This document shows positions 26,041-35,031 of a stretch of 64,000 nt of DNA, piece by piece. The DNA comes from Robbsia betulipollinis (lineage in GTDB: Bacteria; Pseudomonadota; Gammaproteobacteria; Burkholderiales; Burkholderiaceae), in NCBI RefSeq assembly GCF_026624755.1, contig NZ_JAPMXC010000011.1:1-64000 (forward strand), read 5' to 3'. The translations under genes and the position numbers were made by a program. Each line of letters starts with the position of its first letter. The stretch's first letter is position 1. Under the pieces are notes generated by a model that was given only the letters and a program-made list of their open reading frames with translations, ran no database searches and was not told the origin of the DNA.

Positions 26041-27054
26041 CCGCCGGGGGGCGTCATGCACTTCCCAGCGGCTGACGTCGACCACGCAGCGGCCGCGCAG
26101 GCCGCCGTCGAGCAGGCGCGTGGCGGCCGCGATCGTCTCCGACAGCCCGATGTCGACGCGCATCGTCGCGAGCGCGGCGTCGTCGCCGAGGGCCTCGGCC
26201 AGCCCGCGCCAGGCGGCGAGCCGCGCCTCGCGTGGCTGGTACACGCTGTTGATGCCCGCCAGCGTGATGCCGCGCAGGATGAAGGGCGCGACGCTGCCCG
26301 GAAAGTCCATGCCCTGCGCCAGCCCGCAGGCGGTGACGATGCCGCCCTGCCGCGTGCTCGCGCAGGCGTTCGCCAGCGTATGGCTGCCCACGCTATCGAT
26401 CACGCCGGCCCAGCGTTCCTTCGCCAGCGGCTTGCCCGGCGCGGCCAGCATCGCGCGGTCGACGACCTCCACGGCGCCCAGCCGCCGGAGATAGTCGTGC
26501 TCGTGCAGACGCCCGGTGGCGGCCACCGCCCGGTATCCCCATTGCGCCAGCAACGCGATCGCGACGCTGCCCACGCCCCCGCTCGCGCCGGTCACGAGGA
26601 TCTCGCCGTGCGCGGGCGTCACGCCATGCCGTTGCAGGGCCAGCACGGACAGCATCGCCGTGAACCCGGCCGTGCCGATGGTCATCGACTGCCGCGCGGT
26701 GAGCCCCGCCGGCAAGGGCAGCAGCCAGTCGCCCCGCACGCGCGCGCGCTGCGCGAGACCGCCCCAGTGCGTCTCGCCGACGCCCCAGCCGGTCAGCAGC
26801 ACCGTGTCGTCCACCTGGTAGCGCGGGTCCGCGCTGCGCTCCACCACGCCCGCGAAATCGATGCCGGGCACCATCGGAAACTGACGCACGACGGCGCCTC
26901 TGCCGGTAATCGCCAGCGCATCCTTGTAGTTCAGCGTCGAGTACATGATGCGTACCACGACGTCCCCGTCGGGCAGGCGCTCGTCGTCGAGCGCCTGCAG
27001 GGCGGCATGCGGCCCCGACGCCGCGTTTTTTTCGATCAGAATGGCGTGAAACAT
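26029..27054 (-). CDS. acuI: AcuI-type acrylyl-CoA reductase / YhdH-family quinone oxidoreductase
   Basis: A 341-residue medium-chain dehydrogenase/reductase without zinc ligands. Signs of the YhdH/AcuI group are STLNYKDALAITGRG, FPMVPGIDFAGVVE, LLTGWGVGETHWGG and the NADPH loop VTGASGGVGSVAIALL. AcuI reduces acrylyl-CoA to propionyl-CoA with NADPH and detoxifies acrylyl-CoA. The pocket residues that separate acrylyl-CoA reduction from other enoyl substrates cannot be judged here. It is not linked to DMSP or 3-hydroxypropionate genes. Confidence 0.88.
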   Translation of the reverse strand: MFHAILIEKNAASGPHAALQALDDERLPDGDVVVRIMYSTLNYKDALAITGRGAVVRQFPMVPGIDFAGVVERSADPRYQVDDTVLLTGWGVGETHWGGLAQRARVRGDWLLPLPAGLTARQSMTIGTAGFTAMLSVLALQRHGVTPAHGEILVTGASGGVGSVAIALLAQWGYRAVAATGRLHEHDYLRRLGAVEVVDRAMLAAPGKPLAKERWAGVIDSVGSHTLANACASTRQGGIVTACGLAQGMDFPGSVAPFILRGITLAGINSVYQPREARLAAWRGLAEALGDDAALATMRVDIGLSETIAAATRLLDGGLRGRCVVDVSRWEVHDAPRRSAG

Positions 27055-27255
27055 CGCCGCGTCTCCTGGAAGCCGATGCGTCAGCATACCCCCGGGCACC
27101 GCCACCGTCCGCGCACGGGTAGCACGAGCCGGACGATTTCGGGCAAAATCCCGAAAATCCGCGCGGCGCTCATGCGCCTTTGCGCGCCCTCCCGCGCCCT
27201 CCTGCCGCGCGTTTGCCCAATTTCTCTGCCAATCTCCCCGCCCAGGCCCCCACCG

Positions 27256-27984
27256 ATGCCAGCCACCGTCCCCGCCGCAGCCGCGCGGCCGTCCTACCGC
27301 TATTACGATCTGATTCTCGCGGCCTTCGTCGTGGTGCTGCTGCTGTCGAATCTGATCGGCGCCGGCAAGGTGGCGATCGTCCGGCTGCCCTGGCTGGGCG
27401 AGGTGTCGTACAGCGCCGGCGTGCTGTTCTTCCCGATCTCGTATTTCTTCGGCGACGTGCTCACCGAGGTCTACGGCTATGCGTACGATCGCCGGGCGGT
27501 ATGGGCCGGCTTCGCCGCGCTGCTGTTCGCGGCGGCCATGTCCGCGGTGGTCGTGGCGCTGCCCGCCGCACGCGACCCCTACATGACGGGCTATCAGGAC
27601 CATCTGCTCGCGGTCTTCGGCAATACCCCGCGCATCGTCCTCGGTTCGATCCTGGCGTTCTGGGCCGGCAGCCTGAGCAATGCCGTGGTGCTGGCCAAGC
27701 TGAAGATCTGGAGCGCGGGCCGGCATCTGTGGTTTCGCGCGATCGCCTCGACCGCGGTCGGCGAGGCGATCGATTCGACGCTGTTCTACATGCTGGCTTT
27801 CTACGCAATCTGGCCGACCGCACAGATCCTGCATGTCGCGCTGGTGCAATATCTGGTGAAAACCGCGTGGGAAATCGTCGCGACGCCGCTGACGTACTGG
27901 ATCGTGGGCAGGCTCAAGCGCGCGGAGCGGCGGGATCACTACGATCGCGGCACCGACTTCACCCCGTTCCGGCTCAAACTCTGA
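27256..27984 (+). CDS. yhhQ: Queuosine precursor transporter (YhhQ/QueT family)
   Basis: An inner-membrane protein of 242 residues with about six helices. The first is DLILAAFVVVLLLSNLIGAG. The family signature follows in FPISYFFGDVLTEVYGYAYD, FWAGSLSNAVVLAKLK and STAVGEAIDSTLFY. It imports queuine or preQ0/preQ1 used for tRNA modification. No queuosine biosynthesis gene or preQ1 riboswitch is visible nearby. It is divergent from acuI by 200 bp. Confidence 0.92.
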   Translation: MPATVPAAAARPSYRYYDLILAAFVVVLLLSNLIGAGKVAIVRLPWLGEVSYSAGVLFFPISYFFGDVLTEVYGYAYDRRAVWAGFAALLFAAAMSAVVVALPAARDPYMTGYQDHLLAVFGNTPRIVLGSILAFWAGSLSNAVVLAKLKIWSAGRHLWFRAIASTAVGEAIDSTLFYMLAFYAIWPTAQILHVALVQYLVKTAWEIVATPLTYWIVGRLKRAERRDHYDRGTDFTPFRLKL

Positions 27985-28092
27985 CGCACGCGCGCTGTCC
28001 GCGGACCGGTAAAAGTGTATAACACCCTCTAGAATAGCGAACGCATTTCCCGCCGCACGTCCTCATCGAATCGGAATCATTCAGCAGACGCC

Positions 28093-29070
28093 ATGAAATA
28101 CAAGGATTATTACGATATCCTCGGCTTGCAGCGCAGCGCGACCCAGGACGATATCAAGGGTGCCTATCGCAAGCTGGCACGCAAGTACCATCCCGACGTC
28201 AACAAAGCGGCGGATGCCGAGGACCGCTTCAAGGAACTCGGCGAAGCCTACCAAGTGCTGAAGGACCCCGAGAAGCGCGCGGCCTACGACCGGATGGGCA
28301 GCAACTGGCGCAATGGGCAGGACTTCCAGCCCCCGCCGAACTGGAACGAGGGCTATGAATTCGGCCGTGGCGCGGGCGGCGGAGGCGGTGGGGGGGGCGC
28401 CGCGCAGGGCGACTTCAGCGATTTCTTCGAAACGATGTTCGGCGGCAGCGGCGGTGGCCGCCGCGGCGGCGGCGCCGGTTTCGGCGGCCGCCGGCCGATG
28501 AACGCCGCCGGCCAGGACCACCACGCGAAGGTGGTCGTCGACCTGGAGGACAGCTATCGCGGCGCGCAGCGCACGATCACGCTGCGCGTGCCGGTCGTCG
28601 ACGGGCAGGGCCGTTCGAGCACGCAGGAACGCACGCTCGACGTGCGGATCCCGAAAGGCGTGCGCGAGGGCCAGAAGATGCGGCTGAGCGGCCAGGGGGC
28701 GCCCGGCACCGGCCAGGGCCCGGCGGGCGATCTGTTTCTCGAGATCGCCTTCGCGCCGCACCGGATCTATCGCGTCGAAGGCCGCGACGTCTCGCTCGAT
28801 CTGCCGCTGGCGCCGTGGGAAGCGGCACTGGGCGCCACCGTCTCCGTGCCGACGCCGGATGGCTCGGTGCAGATGACGATTCCGCCGGACTCACCGGCCG
28901 GACGCAAGCTGCGCCTCAAGGGCAAGGGGATTCCGGGCACGCCGCCCGGCGATCTGTACGTCCAGTTGCAGATCGCATTGCCGCCATCGACCAGCAGCGA
29001 CGCGCGCAACGCTTACCTGGCAATGGAAAAGGCGATCAAGTTCGACCCGCGCGCGCACTGGACCGTCTGA
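28093..29070 (+). CDS. cbpA: CbpA-type DnaJ co-chaperone
   Basis: The J domain (1-70) contains the essential HPD at 33-35 in LARKYHPDVNKA. A Gly-rich linker ([13 protein letters not shown], about 95-130) and the two beta-sandwich client domains (VDLEDSYRGAQRTITLRVP, VEGRDVSLDLPLAPWEAALG, GKGIPGTPPGDLYVQL) follow. The Cys-rich zinc domain of DnaJ is absent, so it is type II. It stimulates DnaK ATPase and binds unfolded proteins. The usual inhibitor gene cbpM does not follow. AcyP lies 68 bp downstream, possibly co-transcribed. No sigma-32 promoter was read. Confidence 0.95.
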   Translation: MKYKDYYDILGLQRSATQDDIKGAYRKLARKYHPDVNKAADAEDRFKELGEAYQVLKDPEKRAAYDRMGSNWRNGQDFQPPPNWNEGYEFGRGAGGGGGGGGAAQGDFSDFFETMFGGSGGGRRGGGAGFGGRRPMNAAGQDHHAKVVVDLEDSYRGAQRTITLRVPVVDGQGRSSTQERTLDVRIPKGVREGQKMRLSGQGAPGTGQGPAGDLFLEIAFAPHRIYRVEGRDVSLDLPLAPWEAALGATVSVPTPDGSVQMTIPPDSPAGRKLRLKGKGIPGTPPGDLYVQLQIALPPSTSSDARNAYLAMEKAIKFDPRAHWTV

Positions 29071-29138
29071 GAACCGCACGACGCACGGCGGCGGCGGCCA
29101 TCGTAGAATGAAACGCTTTCACGTTCATCCTGTCCGCC

Positions 29139-29435
29139 ATGTCCGTTTCTTCGCACGATTCCTCGCTCGAGACCCATTCCATCCGCGTGCACGGCCGCGT
29201 CCAGGGCGTGGGCTACCGCGCCGCGGCGGTGCGCCAGGCGCACATGATCGGCGTACGGGGATGGGTACGCAATGTCGAGGACGGAACGGTCGAGGCGATC
29301 GTGCAGGGCTCGCCCGATCAGATTGACTTGATGCTGGAATGGATGCGACGGGGACCGCCCGCCGCCCGGGTCGCCACGCTGGACTGCCAGCGTGAACCGG
29401 ACGACCGGCGTTTTGGTCATTTCGAACAACGGTGA
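29139..29435 (+). CDS. acyP: Acylphosphatase
   Basis: A 98-residue alpha/beta sandwich enzyme that hydrolyses acyl phosphates such as carbamoyl phosphate and 1,3-bisphosphoglycerate. Catalytic Arg27 lies in VHGRVQGVGYRAAA and Asn45 in GWVRNVEDGTVEAI. The N-terminus before residue 13 is longer than usual. It follows cbpA, and an inverted repeat that could end transcription lies just downstream. Confidence 0.95.
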   Translation: MSVSSHDSSLETHSIRVHGRVQGVGYRAAAVRQAHMIGVRGWVRNVEDGTVEAIVQGSPDQIDLMLEWMRRGPPAARVATLDCQREPDDRRFGHFEQR

Positions 29436-29437
29436 AC

Positions 29438-29470
29438 GGGGCGTCGCGATGGCACGTGGCCCGACGCCCC
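29438..29470. terminator. Inverted repeat between convergent genes, possible terminator
   Basis: GGGGCGTCG and CGACGCCCC form a perfect 9-bp stem around a 15-base loop. It sits between acyP and the convergent small exported protein gene, 3 bp and 11 bp from the two stop codons. No clear T-tract follows on either strand, so factor-independent termination is uncertain. Confidence 0.45.
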
Positions 29471-29480
29471 GGCGAAACGC

Positions 29481-29717
29481 TTACTGTCCCGGTGCGGGAG
29501 CCGGCCGCTGGGCATTCGCCGCTGCCTGGCGCTGGCGCTTCTTCGCCATGTGGTGACCGATCGCACAGCCGCCGGCCGCGCCCAGCAGCGCGTGGTGCCC
29601 GGCGAAATGACCGCCCACGCCGCCCACCGCCGCGCCCGACATGCAACCCGCCGCCTGAGCGTTGGCCGCGAAAATCGCCGCGATCGAAAAGAGTCCTGCT
29701 GCTGCAAATCGTTTCAT
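29481..29717 (-). CDS. Small exported glycine-zipper-like protein (78 aa)
   Basis: A signal peptide (MKRFAAAGLFSIAAIFAANA, cleavage after about residue 22) precedes a Gly/Ala/His-rich core: CMSGAAVGGVGGHFAGHHAL, then GAAGGCAIGHHM. The small-residue repeats resemble glycine-zipper proteins that associate with membranes. Two cysteines and paired histidines (HH) could bind metal or a disulfide, but this is speculative. The C-terminus is basic and Gln/Pro-rich. I start at MKRF because GGAG precedes it. An ATG four codons upstream is in frame. Confidence 0.65.
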   Translation of the reverse strand: MKRFAAAGLFSIAAIFAANAQAAGCMSGAAVGGVGGHFAGHHALLGAAGGCAIGHHMAKKRQRQAAANAQRPAPAPGQ

Positions 29718-30032
29718 GAATGTCTCCATAGGGCTGAGCGGCAGTTCGACTGAAAAGCCTGCTTCGCTTTTAGTAAAGCATATATCGCGCCAAGTCTGAA
29801 GATCCTGCTCGGGGTGATCTCCAATCGCAAACATTCGAGATTGAATGTATATTATTACCCTCCGCGGGGGAGCATGCGCGTTCGTGCCGGGCACCGATTT
29901 CGCATCGAAACGTAACGACCTTTCGTGCCTAGGCACTATTACGAGATTGTGAGGCGGGGCGTAGAACTCTATAATCGGACGGTGCCCGACGGATCGCCGC
30001 CCGACGGATTCCACGCACTGGGGAGAGTAACG
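29718..30032. other. AT-richer divergent intergenic region
   Basis: This gap is visibly lower in GC than its surroundings (for example AGTAAAGCATATATCGCG, and GAATGTATATTATTACCC near 29840). It separates the exported glycine-zipper protein from the GT9 unit and should carry both promoters. No tRNA or other RNA gene was recognised. Confidence 0.4.
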
Positions 30033-30113
30033 ATGACAAGAGACCACGATGCCGCGGCCACCGTCCCCGGAGTGGCTCCTGCGCGTCCCATCGCAAGGGC
30101 ATTCGCCCAATGA
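30033..30113 (+). CDS. Short upstream ORF coupled to the GT9 gene (26 aa)
   Basis: GGGGAGAG followed by TAACG and an ATG opens a 26-codon frame, MTRDHDAAATVPGVAPARPI, that ends in a TGA overlapping the GT9 start codon (ATGA). The GT9 gene has no ribosome site of its own, so the ribosome that translates this short frame may restart on it. The peptide has no signal or known domain. It may serve only as a translational leader. Confidence 0.4.
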   Translation: MTRDHDAAATVPGVAPARPIARAFAQ

Positions 30114-31075
30114 ATTTCAGGCCTGAACAATCCTTTGCGTTCGTGATGTCGCCCCGCCTGGGGGACGCGTTGCTGTCGATGGTGGTCGTCAACAATCTCG
30201 TGCGCAATGGTTACCGCGTCAAGGTTTTCAGTGCGCAAATTTACGCGTTGCGGGCGTGGTTTCCTGGCTTCGATATCGAACCGGCGCTTCCGCGCGCCGA
30301 AGCCCTTCCCCGGTTGATCGCCTACGACGTGGTACTGCATGCCTACCACGCGGACAAGGTACTGGCGCCGGACGCGTCCCATCCGAACATCGTCGTCATG
30401 GACGACTGGCCCGTCTACCGGCAGGTCAAGAACATGGTCGACATCCAGACCGAGCTCTGCCAGAAGCATTTCGGCCTGACGAAGGTGGTGCGCGACAACG
30501 GCCTGACCGCCCCCCCGGGACTCACGTCGCGGATCACGATGGACCGCGTCATCATTCATCCGGTCGCCAGCGACATGCAAAAGAGCTGGTTACCCATGCG
30601 CTTCGTCAAACTGGCGCTGTGGCTGCGCACGCTCGGTTTCGAACCGGAATTCCTGCTGCCGCCGGAGGCGATCGCGCAATGGAAGTGGCTGGCCCGCTAT
30701 GGCTTCGCGCCGTCGGCCTACGGCAGCCTGGGCGAGGTGGCGGCGCGCATCGCCGAGTCCGGCTGGGTCATCGGCAATGATTCCGGGATAGGTCATCTCG
30801 CGTCGAACCTGGGCGTGCCGACCATCTCGCTGGCGATGCGCCGCCGCATCGCGCAGCGCTGGCGTCCGGGCTGGGCGCCGTCGCGCACCGTCGTCGCGCC
30901 GTCACTGATGCCCAGCCGCTACCTGAAAGAGAAGTATTGGAAGTACCTGCTGTCGACCGCCCGCGTCATGGCGGCGTTCGACGCGCTGCGTCGCGACTGC
31001 GGCGCGCTGCGGCTGCAGGGGCGAACCGACGCGGAGCGCTCCGATCCGCTGGCCGATGTCCGCCACGCGGGCTGA
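30110..31075 (+). CDS. GT9-family glycosyltransferase (heptosyltransferase-like)
   Basis: A 321-residue GT-B enzyme of the LPS heptosyltransferase family. The N-terminal half has SPRLGDALLSMVVVNNLVRN, which replaces the usual (R/G)(I/L)GD signature context, and VIIHPVASDMQKSW. The C-terminal sugar-nucleotide site is WVIGNDSGIGHLASNLGVP. A basic C-terminal tail follows. It probably adds a sugar to LPS core or another envelope glycan from the cytoplasmic face. Substrate unknown. Translation seems coupled to a 26-codon upstream frame. Confidence 0.85.
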   Translation: MNFRPEQSFAFVMSPRLGDALLSMVVVNNLVRNGYRVKVFSAQIYALRAWFPGFDIEPALPRAEALPRLIAYDVVLHAYHADKVLAPDASHPNIVVMDDWPVYRQVKNMVDIQTELCQKHFGLTKVVRDNGLTAPPGLTSRITMDRVIIHPVASDMQKSWLPMRFVKLALWLRTLGFEPEFLLPPEAIAQWKWLARYGFAPSAYGSLGEVAARIAESGWVIGNDSGIGHLASNLGVPTISLAMRRRIAQRWRPGWAPSRTVVAPSLMPSRYLKEKYWKYLLSTARVMAAFDALRRDCGALRLQGRTDAERSDPLADVRHAG

Positions 31076-31292
31076 ACCTGCCTCGCGCGCGCGGCGTCGC
31101 GTACTTCCTGCCTGGCGCTGCGCCTTCACGCTTCCCGCTGCGTGCTTCTCCCCCGCATTCCCGAGCCGCGGCATCTGATACCGCATCGACCGCGCGGGCT
31201 GCCTCATTCGGCACGGCGCCATGCATTCCGTCACAATAACGCGGACTTTTCCCTCGCGCTTTTCCTCTTCAAGAGCCTCCCGCCGCCCCACA

Positions 31293-33023
31293 ATGCAAAC
31301 TGTCTTCACCGTTCTCATCCTGCTGCTGGCCGTCGCGCTTTCCGGGACCGCAGCGCGCCTCGTGCCTTTCGCGATTCCGCTGCCGCTGATCCAGATCGCG
31401 ATCGGCGCGCTGCTCGCCTCGCCGCGGTTGGGTCTGCATATCACCTTCGTGCCGGAAGTTTTCCTGTTGCTGTTCATCCCGCCGCTGCTGTTCGCCGACG
31501 GCTGGCGCATGCCGAAACGCGAACTCTTCCACTACCGCCGGCCGATCCTGATGCTGGCGCTCGGCCTGGTGTTCTTCACGATCGCAGGCCTGGGCTATTT
31601 CGTCCACTGGCTGATTCCCTCGATCCCGCTGGCGGTATCGTTCGCGCTGGCCGCCGTGCTTTCCCCCACCGACGCCGTCGCCCTGTCGGGCATCGTGCCG
31701 CGCGGACGCATGCCGCTGCAACTCAAGCACATCCTCGAAGGCGAAGCGCTGCTCAACGACGCCTCGGGCCTGGTCGCTTTCAAGTTCGCGGTGGCCGCGG
31801 CGCTCACGGGCACCTTCTCGTTCTGGAGCGCCTCGCTCAGCTTCGTCCTGATCGCCGTAGGCGGCATCGCGCTCGGCGTCGCCCTCACCTGGCCGTTCAA
31901 CTGGCTGCGCCAGAAAATCGCGCGTCTGTCCGAGGACGACGACCCGGGCATACAGATCATCCTGATCCTGCTGTTGCCGTTCGCCGCCTATCTGCTGGCC
32001 GAGCATATCGGTCTGTCGGGCATCCTGGCGGCCGTCGCGGCGGGCATGGCCATGAATTTCACGACCGATCTCGGCAGCGAAAGCGTCGCGACCCGGATGC
32101 GGGGCGCCAGCGTCTGGGCGATGATCGAAATGATCTTCAACGGCTTCGTCTTCATCCTGCTGGGGTTGCAGTTTCCGTCGATCATCGGTCGCGCGCTGAT
32201 CGACGCGCACCGCATGCACAATGGCGAACTCGGCGCGCTGATCCTCCACGTGGTGGCGATCTTCCTGGCGATGTTCGTGCTGCGCATGGTCTGGGTATGG
32301 CTGCTGCGCTGGATCTCCAGCCGCCGTGTGGCGCGCCAGGGCAAGGCCAACGCGCTGCCGGGTCTGCGGATTGCGGCGATCACGTCGCTGGCCGGCGTGC
32401 GCGGCGCGATCACGCTGGCCGGCGTGCTGTCGGTGCCGCTGACGATGGGCGACGGCTCGCCGTTTCCGGGGCGCGATTCGATCGTCTTCCTGGCGGCCGG
32501 CGTCATCATTTGTTCGCTGGTGGTCGCGACGCTGGGTCTGCCGCTGGTGCTGGGCCGCAACAAGGACCTGGGCCGGGAAAGCGAGCGTCGCGAGGAGCGC
32601 GCGGCGCGTGCGTCCGCCGGCAAGGCCGCACTCAAGGCGATCGAGCGGGAGTACGAGCGCATCCAGAACGAGGGACGCGCTCCCGGCACCGGGGCAAGCG
32701 ACAGCGCCGAGGACGATGTCCAGAATCAGGACACGCTCGCGGCCGATATCGCCAAGCAGGTCACCCAAATCTACAAACGCCCCCTGCACCTGCTCGGCGA
32801 GAACCCCGAGGACGACGAAAGCCTGCGCGAGCGGGCGCGCCGCGCCGATGCCCTTACCTGGCGCTTCCATATCGCCGCCCTGCGCGCCGAGCGCGAGGCG
32901 TTTTTCCGGATGCAGGCATCGAACGCCATCAACGACGAGACGCTCACACGCCTGCTGCGCGAGACCGATCTGGCCGAATCGGCGGTGCTCACGCGGGGGG
33001 GACAACATCACGCCGGCGGCTGA
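31293..33023 (+). CDS. CPA1-family Na+/H+ antiporter (NhaP type)
   Basis: An inner-membrane exchanger of 576 residues with about 12 helices in the first 430, from MQTVFTVLILLLAVALSG. Ion-binding motifs are ALAAVLSPTDAVALSG and the paired ND in EGEALLNDASGLVAFKFA. The helix LAGVRGAITLAGVLSVPL is also typical of the family. The last 140 residues are cytosolic, charged and partly coiled coil (REERAARASAGKAALKAIER), likely regulatory. It exports Na+ or K+ against protons for pH and salt homeostasis. An earlier in-frame ATG (31221) gives a long non-membrane N-terminus and is not chosen. Confidence 0.93.
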   Translation: MQTVFTVLILLLAVALSGTAARLVPFAIPLPLIQIAIGALLASPRLGLHITFVPEVFLLLFIPPLLFADGWRMPKRELFHYRRPILMLALGLVFFTIAGLGYFVHWLIPSIPLAVSFALAAVLSPTDAVALSGIVPRGRMPLQLKHILEGEALLNDASGLVAFKFAVAAALTGTFSFWSASLSFVLIAVGGIALGVALTWPFNWLRQKIARLSEDDDPGIQIILILLLPFAAYLLAEHIGLSGILAAVAAGMAMNFTTDLGSESVATRMRGASVWAMIEMIFNGFVFILLGLQFPSIIGRALIDAHRMHNGELGALILHVVAIFLAMFVLRMVWVWLLRWISSRRVARQGKANALPGLRIAAITSLAGVRGAITLAGVLSVPLTMGDGSPFPGRDSIVFLAAGVIICSLVVATLGLPLVLGRNKDLGRESERREERAARASAGKAALKAIEREYERIQNEGRAPGTGASDSAEDDVQNQDTLAADIAKQVTQIYKRPLHLLGENPEDDESLRERARRADALTWRFHIAALRAEREAFFRMQASNAINDETLTRLLRETDLAESAVLTRGGQHHAGG

Positions 33024-33075
33024 CGCGCGTTATCATGGGGCATTCGCCTTCATCACCGAGCAACGGGAGCGCCTC

Positions 33076-33969
33076 ATGGCAGAAGCCATCCAGATCTTTG
33101 TCGGCTGCGATCCCAACGACTGCGATCTCGAGCAGATGATGGTGCTTGAATACAGTCTTCGCCAGCATGCCTCGATGCCGGTCGAGATTCACTGGATGCA
33201 GCTGTCGCGCGACCCGGCAAGCCCGTGGTATGCGGACCCGGCGCACCCCGAAAACGGCGGCTGGCGCACCGAACAGTGGGCCACGCCCTTCTCCGGTTTT
33301 CGCTGGGCGATTCCGGCGCTCTGCAATTTCACGGGCCGCGCCATCTACATGGATGCCGACATCCTCGCGCTACGCGACGTCGCCGAACTCTGGAATCGGC
33401 CGTTCGAACCCGGCAAGGCCGTGATGGCCAAGGGCCGAAAAAACAGTTGGCGCTTCTGCGTGATGGTGTGGGACTGCGCCGCGGCGCGCGATCTGCTGCC
33501 GCCGCTGGACGACCTCAAGCGCACGCCCGACGCGCACGCCAGCCTGATCCGGCGCTTCAGTCAGCACCCGGAATCCATCCAGCCCCTGGACTCGGATGAC
33601 AACAATATCGACGGCGAGGACAAGCCGATCGAACAGATCCGGCTATTGCACTATTCGGACATGGGTACGCAGCTTTCGCATCCCCACGCGATGCCGCGGC
33701 TGGCCGCCGAGGGTCAGCGCCATTGGTTCGACGGGCGTGTGTTGCCGCATCCGCGCAAAGACCTGCAGGCGTTGTTCGACCGCTATCATCGCGATGCGCT
33801 CGCCGCCGGTTTCACGCTCGACCGCTATCGCGTGCCCGTACGTTTCGGCCCGATGGTCAAGGCCAGCCAGGCATCCTATCAAGGCAACCGCCGCACGCGG
33901 CGCCGCTCGATCTGGTCGCGGTTGAGCCGCCTGCTCAGGCCAGCGCAGGAAAGCGAGAACCGAATGTGA
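33076..33969 (+). CDS. GT-A fold glycosyltransferase-like protein
   Basis: A 297-residue protein resembling GT8-like transferases: IQIFVGCDPNDCDLEQMMVL at the start, GFRWAIPALCNFTGRAIYMD with the DxD motif at DAD (YMDADILAL), and SWRFCVMVWDC. The basic C-terminus (NRRTRRRSIWSRLSRLL) may anchor it to the membrane. A donor nucleotide sugar and metal are expected, acceptor unknown. GGGAG precedes the ATG. The GTG of the next gene overlaps its stop codon, so the two act together, probably on LPS core or another surface glycan. Confidence 0.75.
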   Translation: MAEAIQIFVGCDPNDCDLEQMMVLEYSLRQHASMPVEIHWMQLSRDPASPWYADPAHPENGGWRTEQWATPFSGFRWAIPALCNFTGRAIYMDADILALRDVAELWNRPFEPGKAVMAKGRKNSWRFCVMVWDCAAARDLLPPLDDLKRTPDAHASLIRRFSQHPESIQPLDSDDNNIDGEDKPIEQIRLLHYSDMGTQLSHPHAMPRLAAEGQRHWFDGRVLPHPRKDLQALFDRYHRDALAAGFTLDRYRVPVRFGPMVKASQASYQGNRRTRRRSIWSRLSRLLRPAQESENRM

Positions 33970-34970
33970 CCCATTCCCGCGCATCCGACCCCACCGCCCG
34001 GCCCTCGCCGGCGACACCTCGCCCCCGGCTGGCCCGCGCCGCGCGATATGCGTACAGCACGCTGACGAAGCAGTGGTTCCGCGCGACACGTCCGCGCGAT
34101 GAACGTCACAACGAACGGTTGTGGCCGCACGTGACCATCGGCCGGGACGCCGCGGGCCGCATCGCGCGTTTTTCGCTCGGCCGGCGCGACATTCCCCTGG
34201 CGAACGCCGATATCGCGCATCAGCGCCAGGCCGGACGCGCCGACAGGACGGCCCATATCATCGCCTGCGGCCCGTCGATACGGACCATCGACTACGCTGC
34301 CCTGCACCTCTCGCACGTGATCGGCGTCAACGGTGCGGTGGCCCTGGACACCCACGAAACGAACGTGTCGTTCGCGTATTACTGCATCACCGATACCCGC
34401 TTCGTGCGCGGCAGGATGGACATGGTCGCGGACATCGTCGGCCGCGATCTGGTGCTGTTCACCACGCCGCTTTGCCTGTGGCACATTCTGCAGCACTTTC
34501 GCGAAGACACGATCCGCTGCCGCTTTTTCCTGTTTGAACGCGCCGGCCGCCCGGCATTGCAGCCCACCGTGCCGATGGAGCGCATCGCTTCCCGCCCCGA
34601 CGACGGCCTGACGGTGTTCGACCTCTCCCTCGGCCTGGGCTTCAGCCAGGAAATCCGCAACGGCATCTTCCCCGGCGGCACGGTCGCCTACGAGGCGCTG
34701 CAGATCCTCAACTGGCTGGGGTACGCGCGCATCTTTCTGCATGGCGTCGACCTGGGCAACGCCGTCAACGAACCCCGCTTCTACGAAACGCAACACGCCG
34801 CCATGCCGACCACGCTTCACAAGCAGCTGGCCACCGAGATCGAACCCTCGTTTCGGCAGGCCGCGCGCCTGTTGCGCAAGCGGGGCGTGTCGGTGCGCAA
34901 CCTGTCCCCGGTCAGCGCGCTGGGCGAGGACATCTTTCCCAAGACGGACTGGCGCATGCTGCTGGGCTGA
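33966..34970 (+). CDS. Putative envelope-sugar transferase-like protein
   Basis: A 334-residue protein that starts at GTG, overlapping the stop of the upstream glycosyltransferase gene (GTGA). It has a basic N-terminus, then AHIIACGPSIRTIDYAAL, HVIGVNGAVALDTHETNVSF and FLHGVDLGNAVNEPRFYETQ. The GxGPSI-type loop and the later GGTVAYEALQILNWLGYARI recall proteins of the DUF115/WaaZ and sialyl- or Kdo-transferase group, but the match is loose. No membrane helix is seen. Context suggests LPS core modification. Confidence in the function is low. Confidence 0.55.
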   Translation: MTHSRASDPTARPSPATPRPRLARAARYAYSTLTKQWFRATRPRDERHNERLWPHVTIGRDAAGRIARFSLGRRDIPLANADIAHQRQAGRADRTAHIIACGPSIRTIDYAALHLSHVIGVNGAVALDTHETNVSFAYYCITDTRFVRGRMDMVADIVGRDLVLFTTPLCLWHILQHFREDTIRCRFFLFERAGRPALQPTVPMERIASRPDDGLTVFDLSLGLGFSQEIRNGIFPGGTVAYEALQILNWLGYARIFLHGVDLGNAVNEPRFYETQHAAMPTTLHKQLATEIEPSFRQAARLLRKRGVSVRNLSPVSALGEDIFPKTDWRMLLG

Positions 34971-34978
34971 TCCGGAGC

Positions 34979-35014
34979 GTACCGGAGCGAGTACCGGAAC
35001 ACGTACCGGAACGA
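34979..35014. repeat. Three 12-bp tandem repeats after the stop codon
   Basis: GTACCGGAGCGA, GTACCGGAACAC and GTACCGGAACGA follow one another in the 61-bp gap between the convergent envelope gene and yggT. The unit length is again a multiple of three although the region is non-coding. Confidence 0.8.
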
Positions 35015-35031
35015 GCGACGACGAAGCGCGT

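Noticed and set aside
31269-33011. Long minus-strand frame opposite the antiporter gene
   Set aside because: Highly Arg/Gln/His-biased composition typical of an antisense shadow; the plus strand has the antiporter signature.
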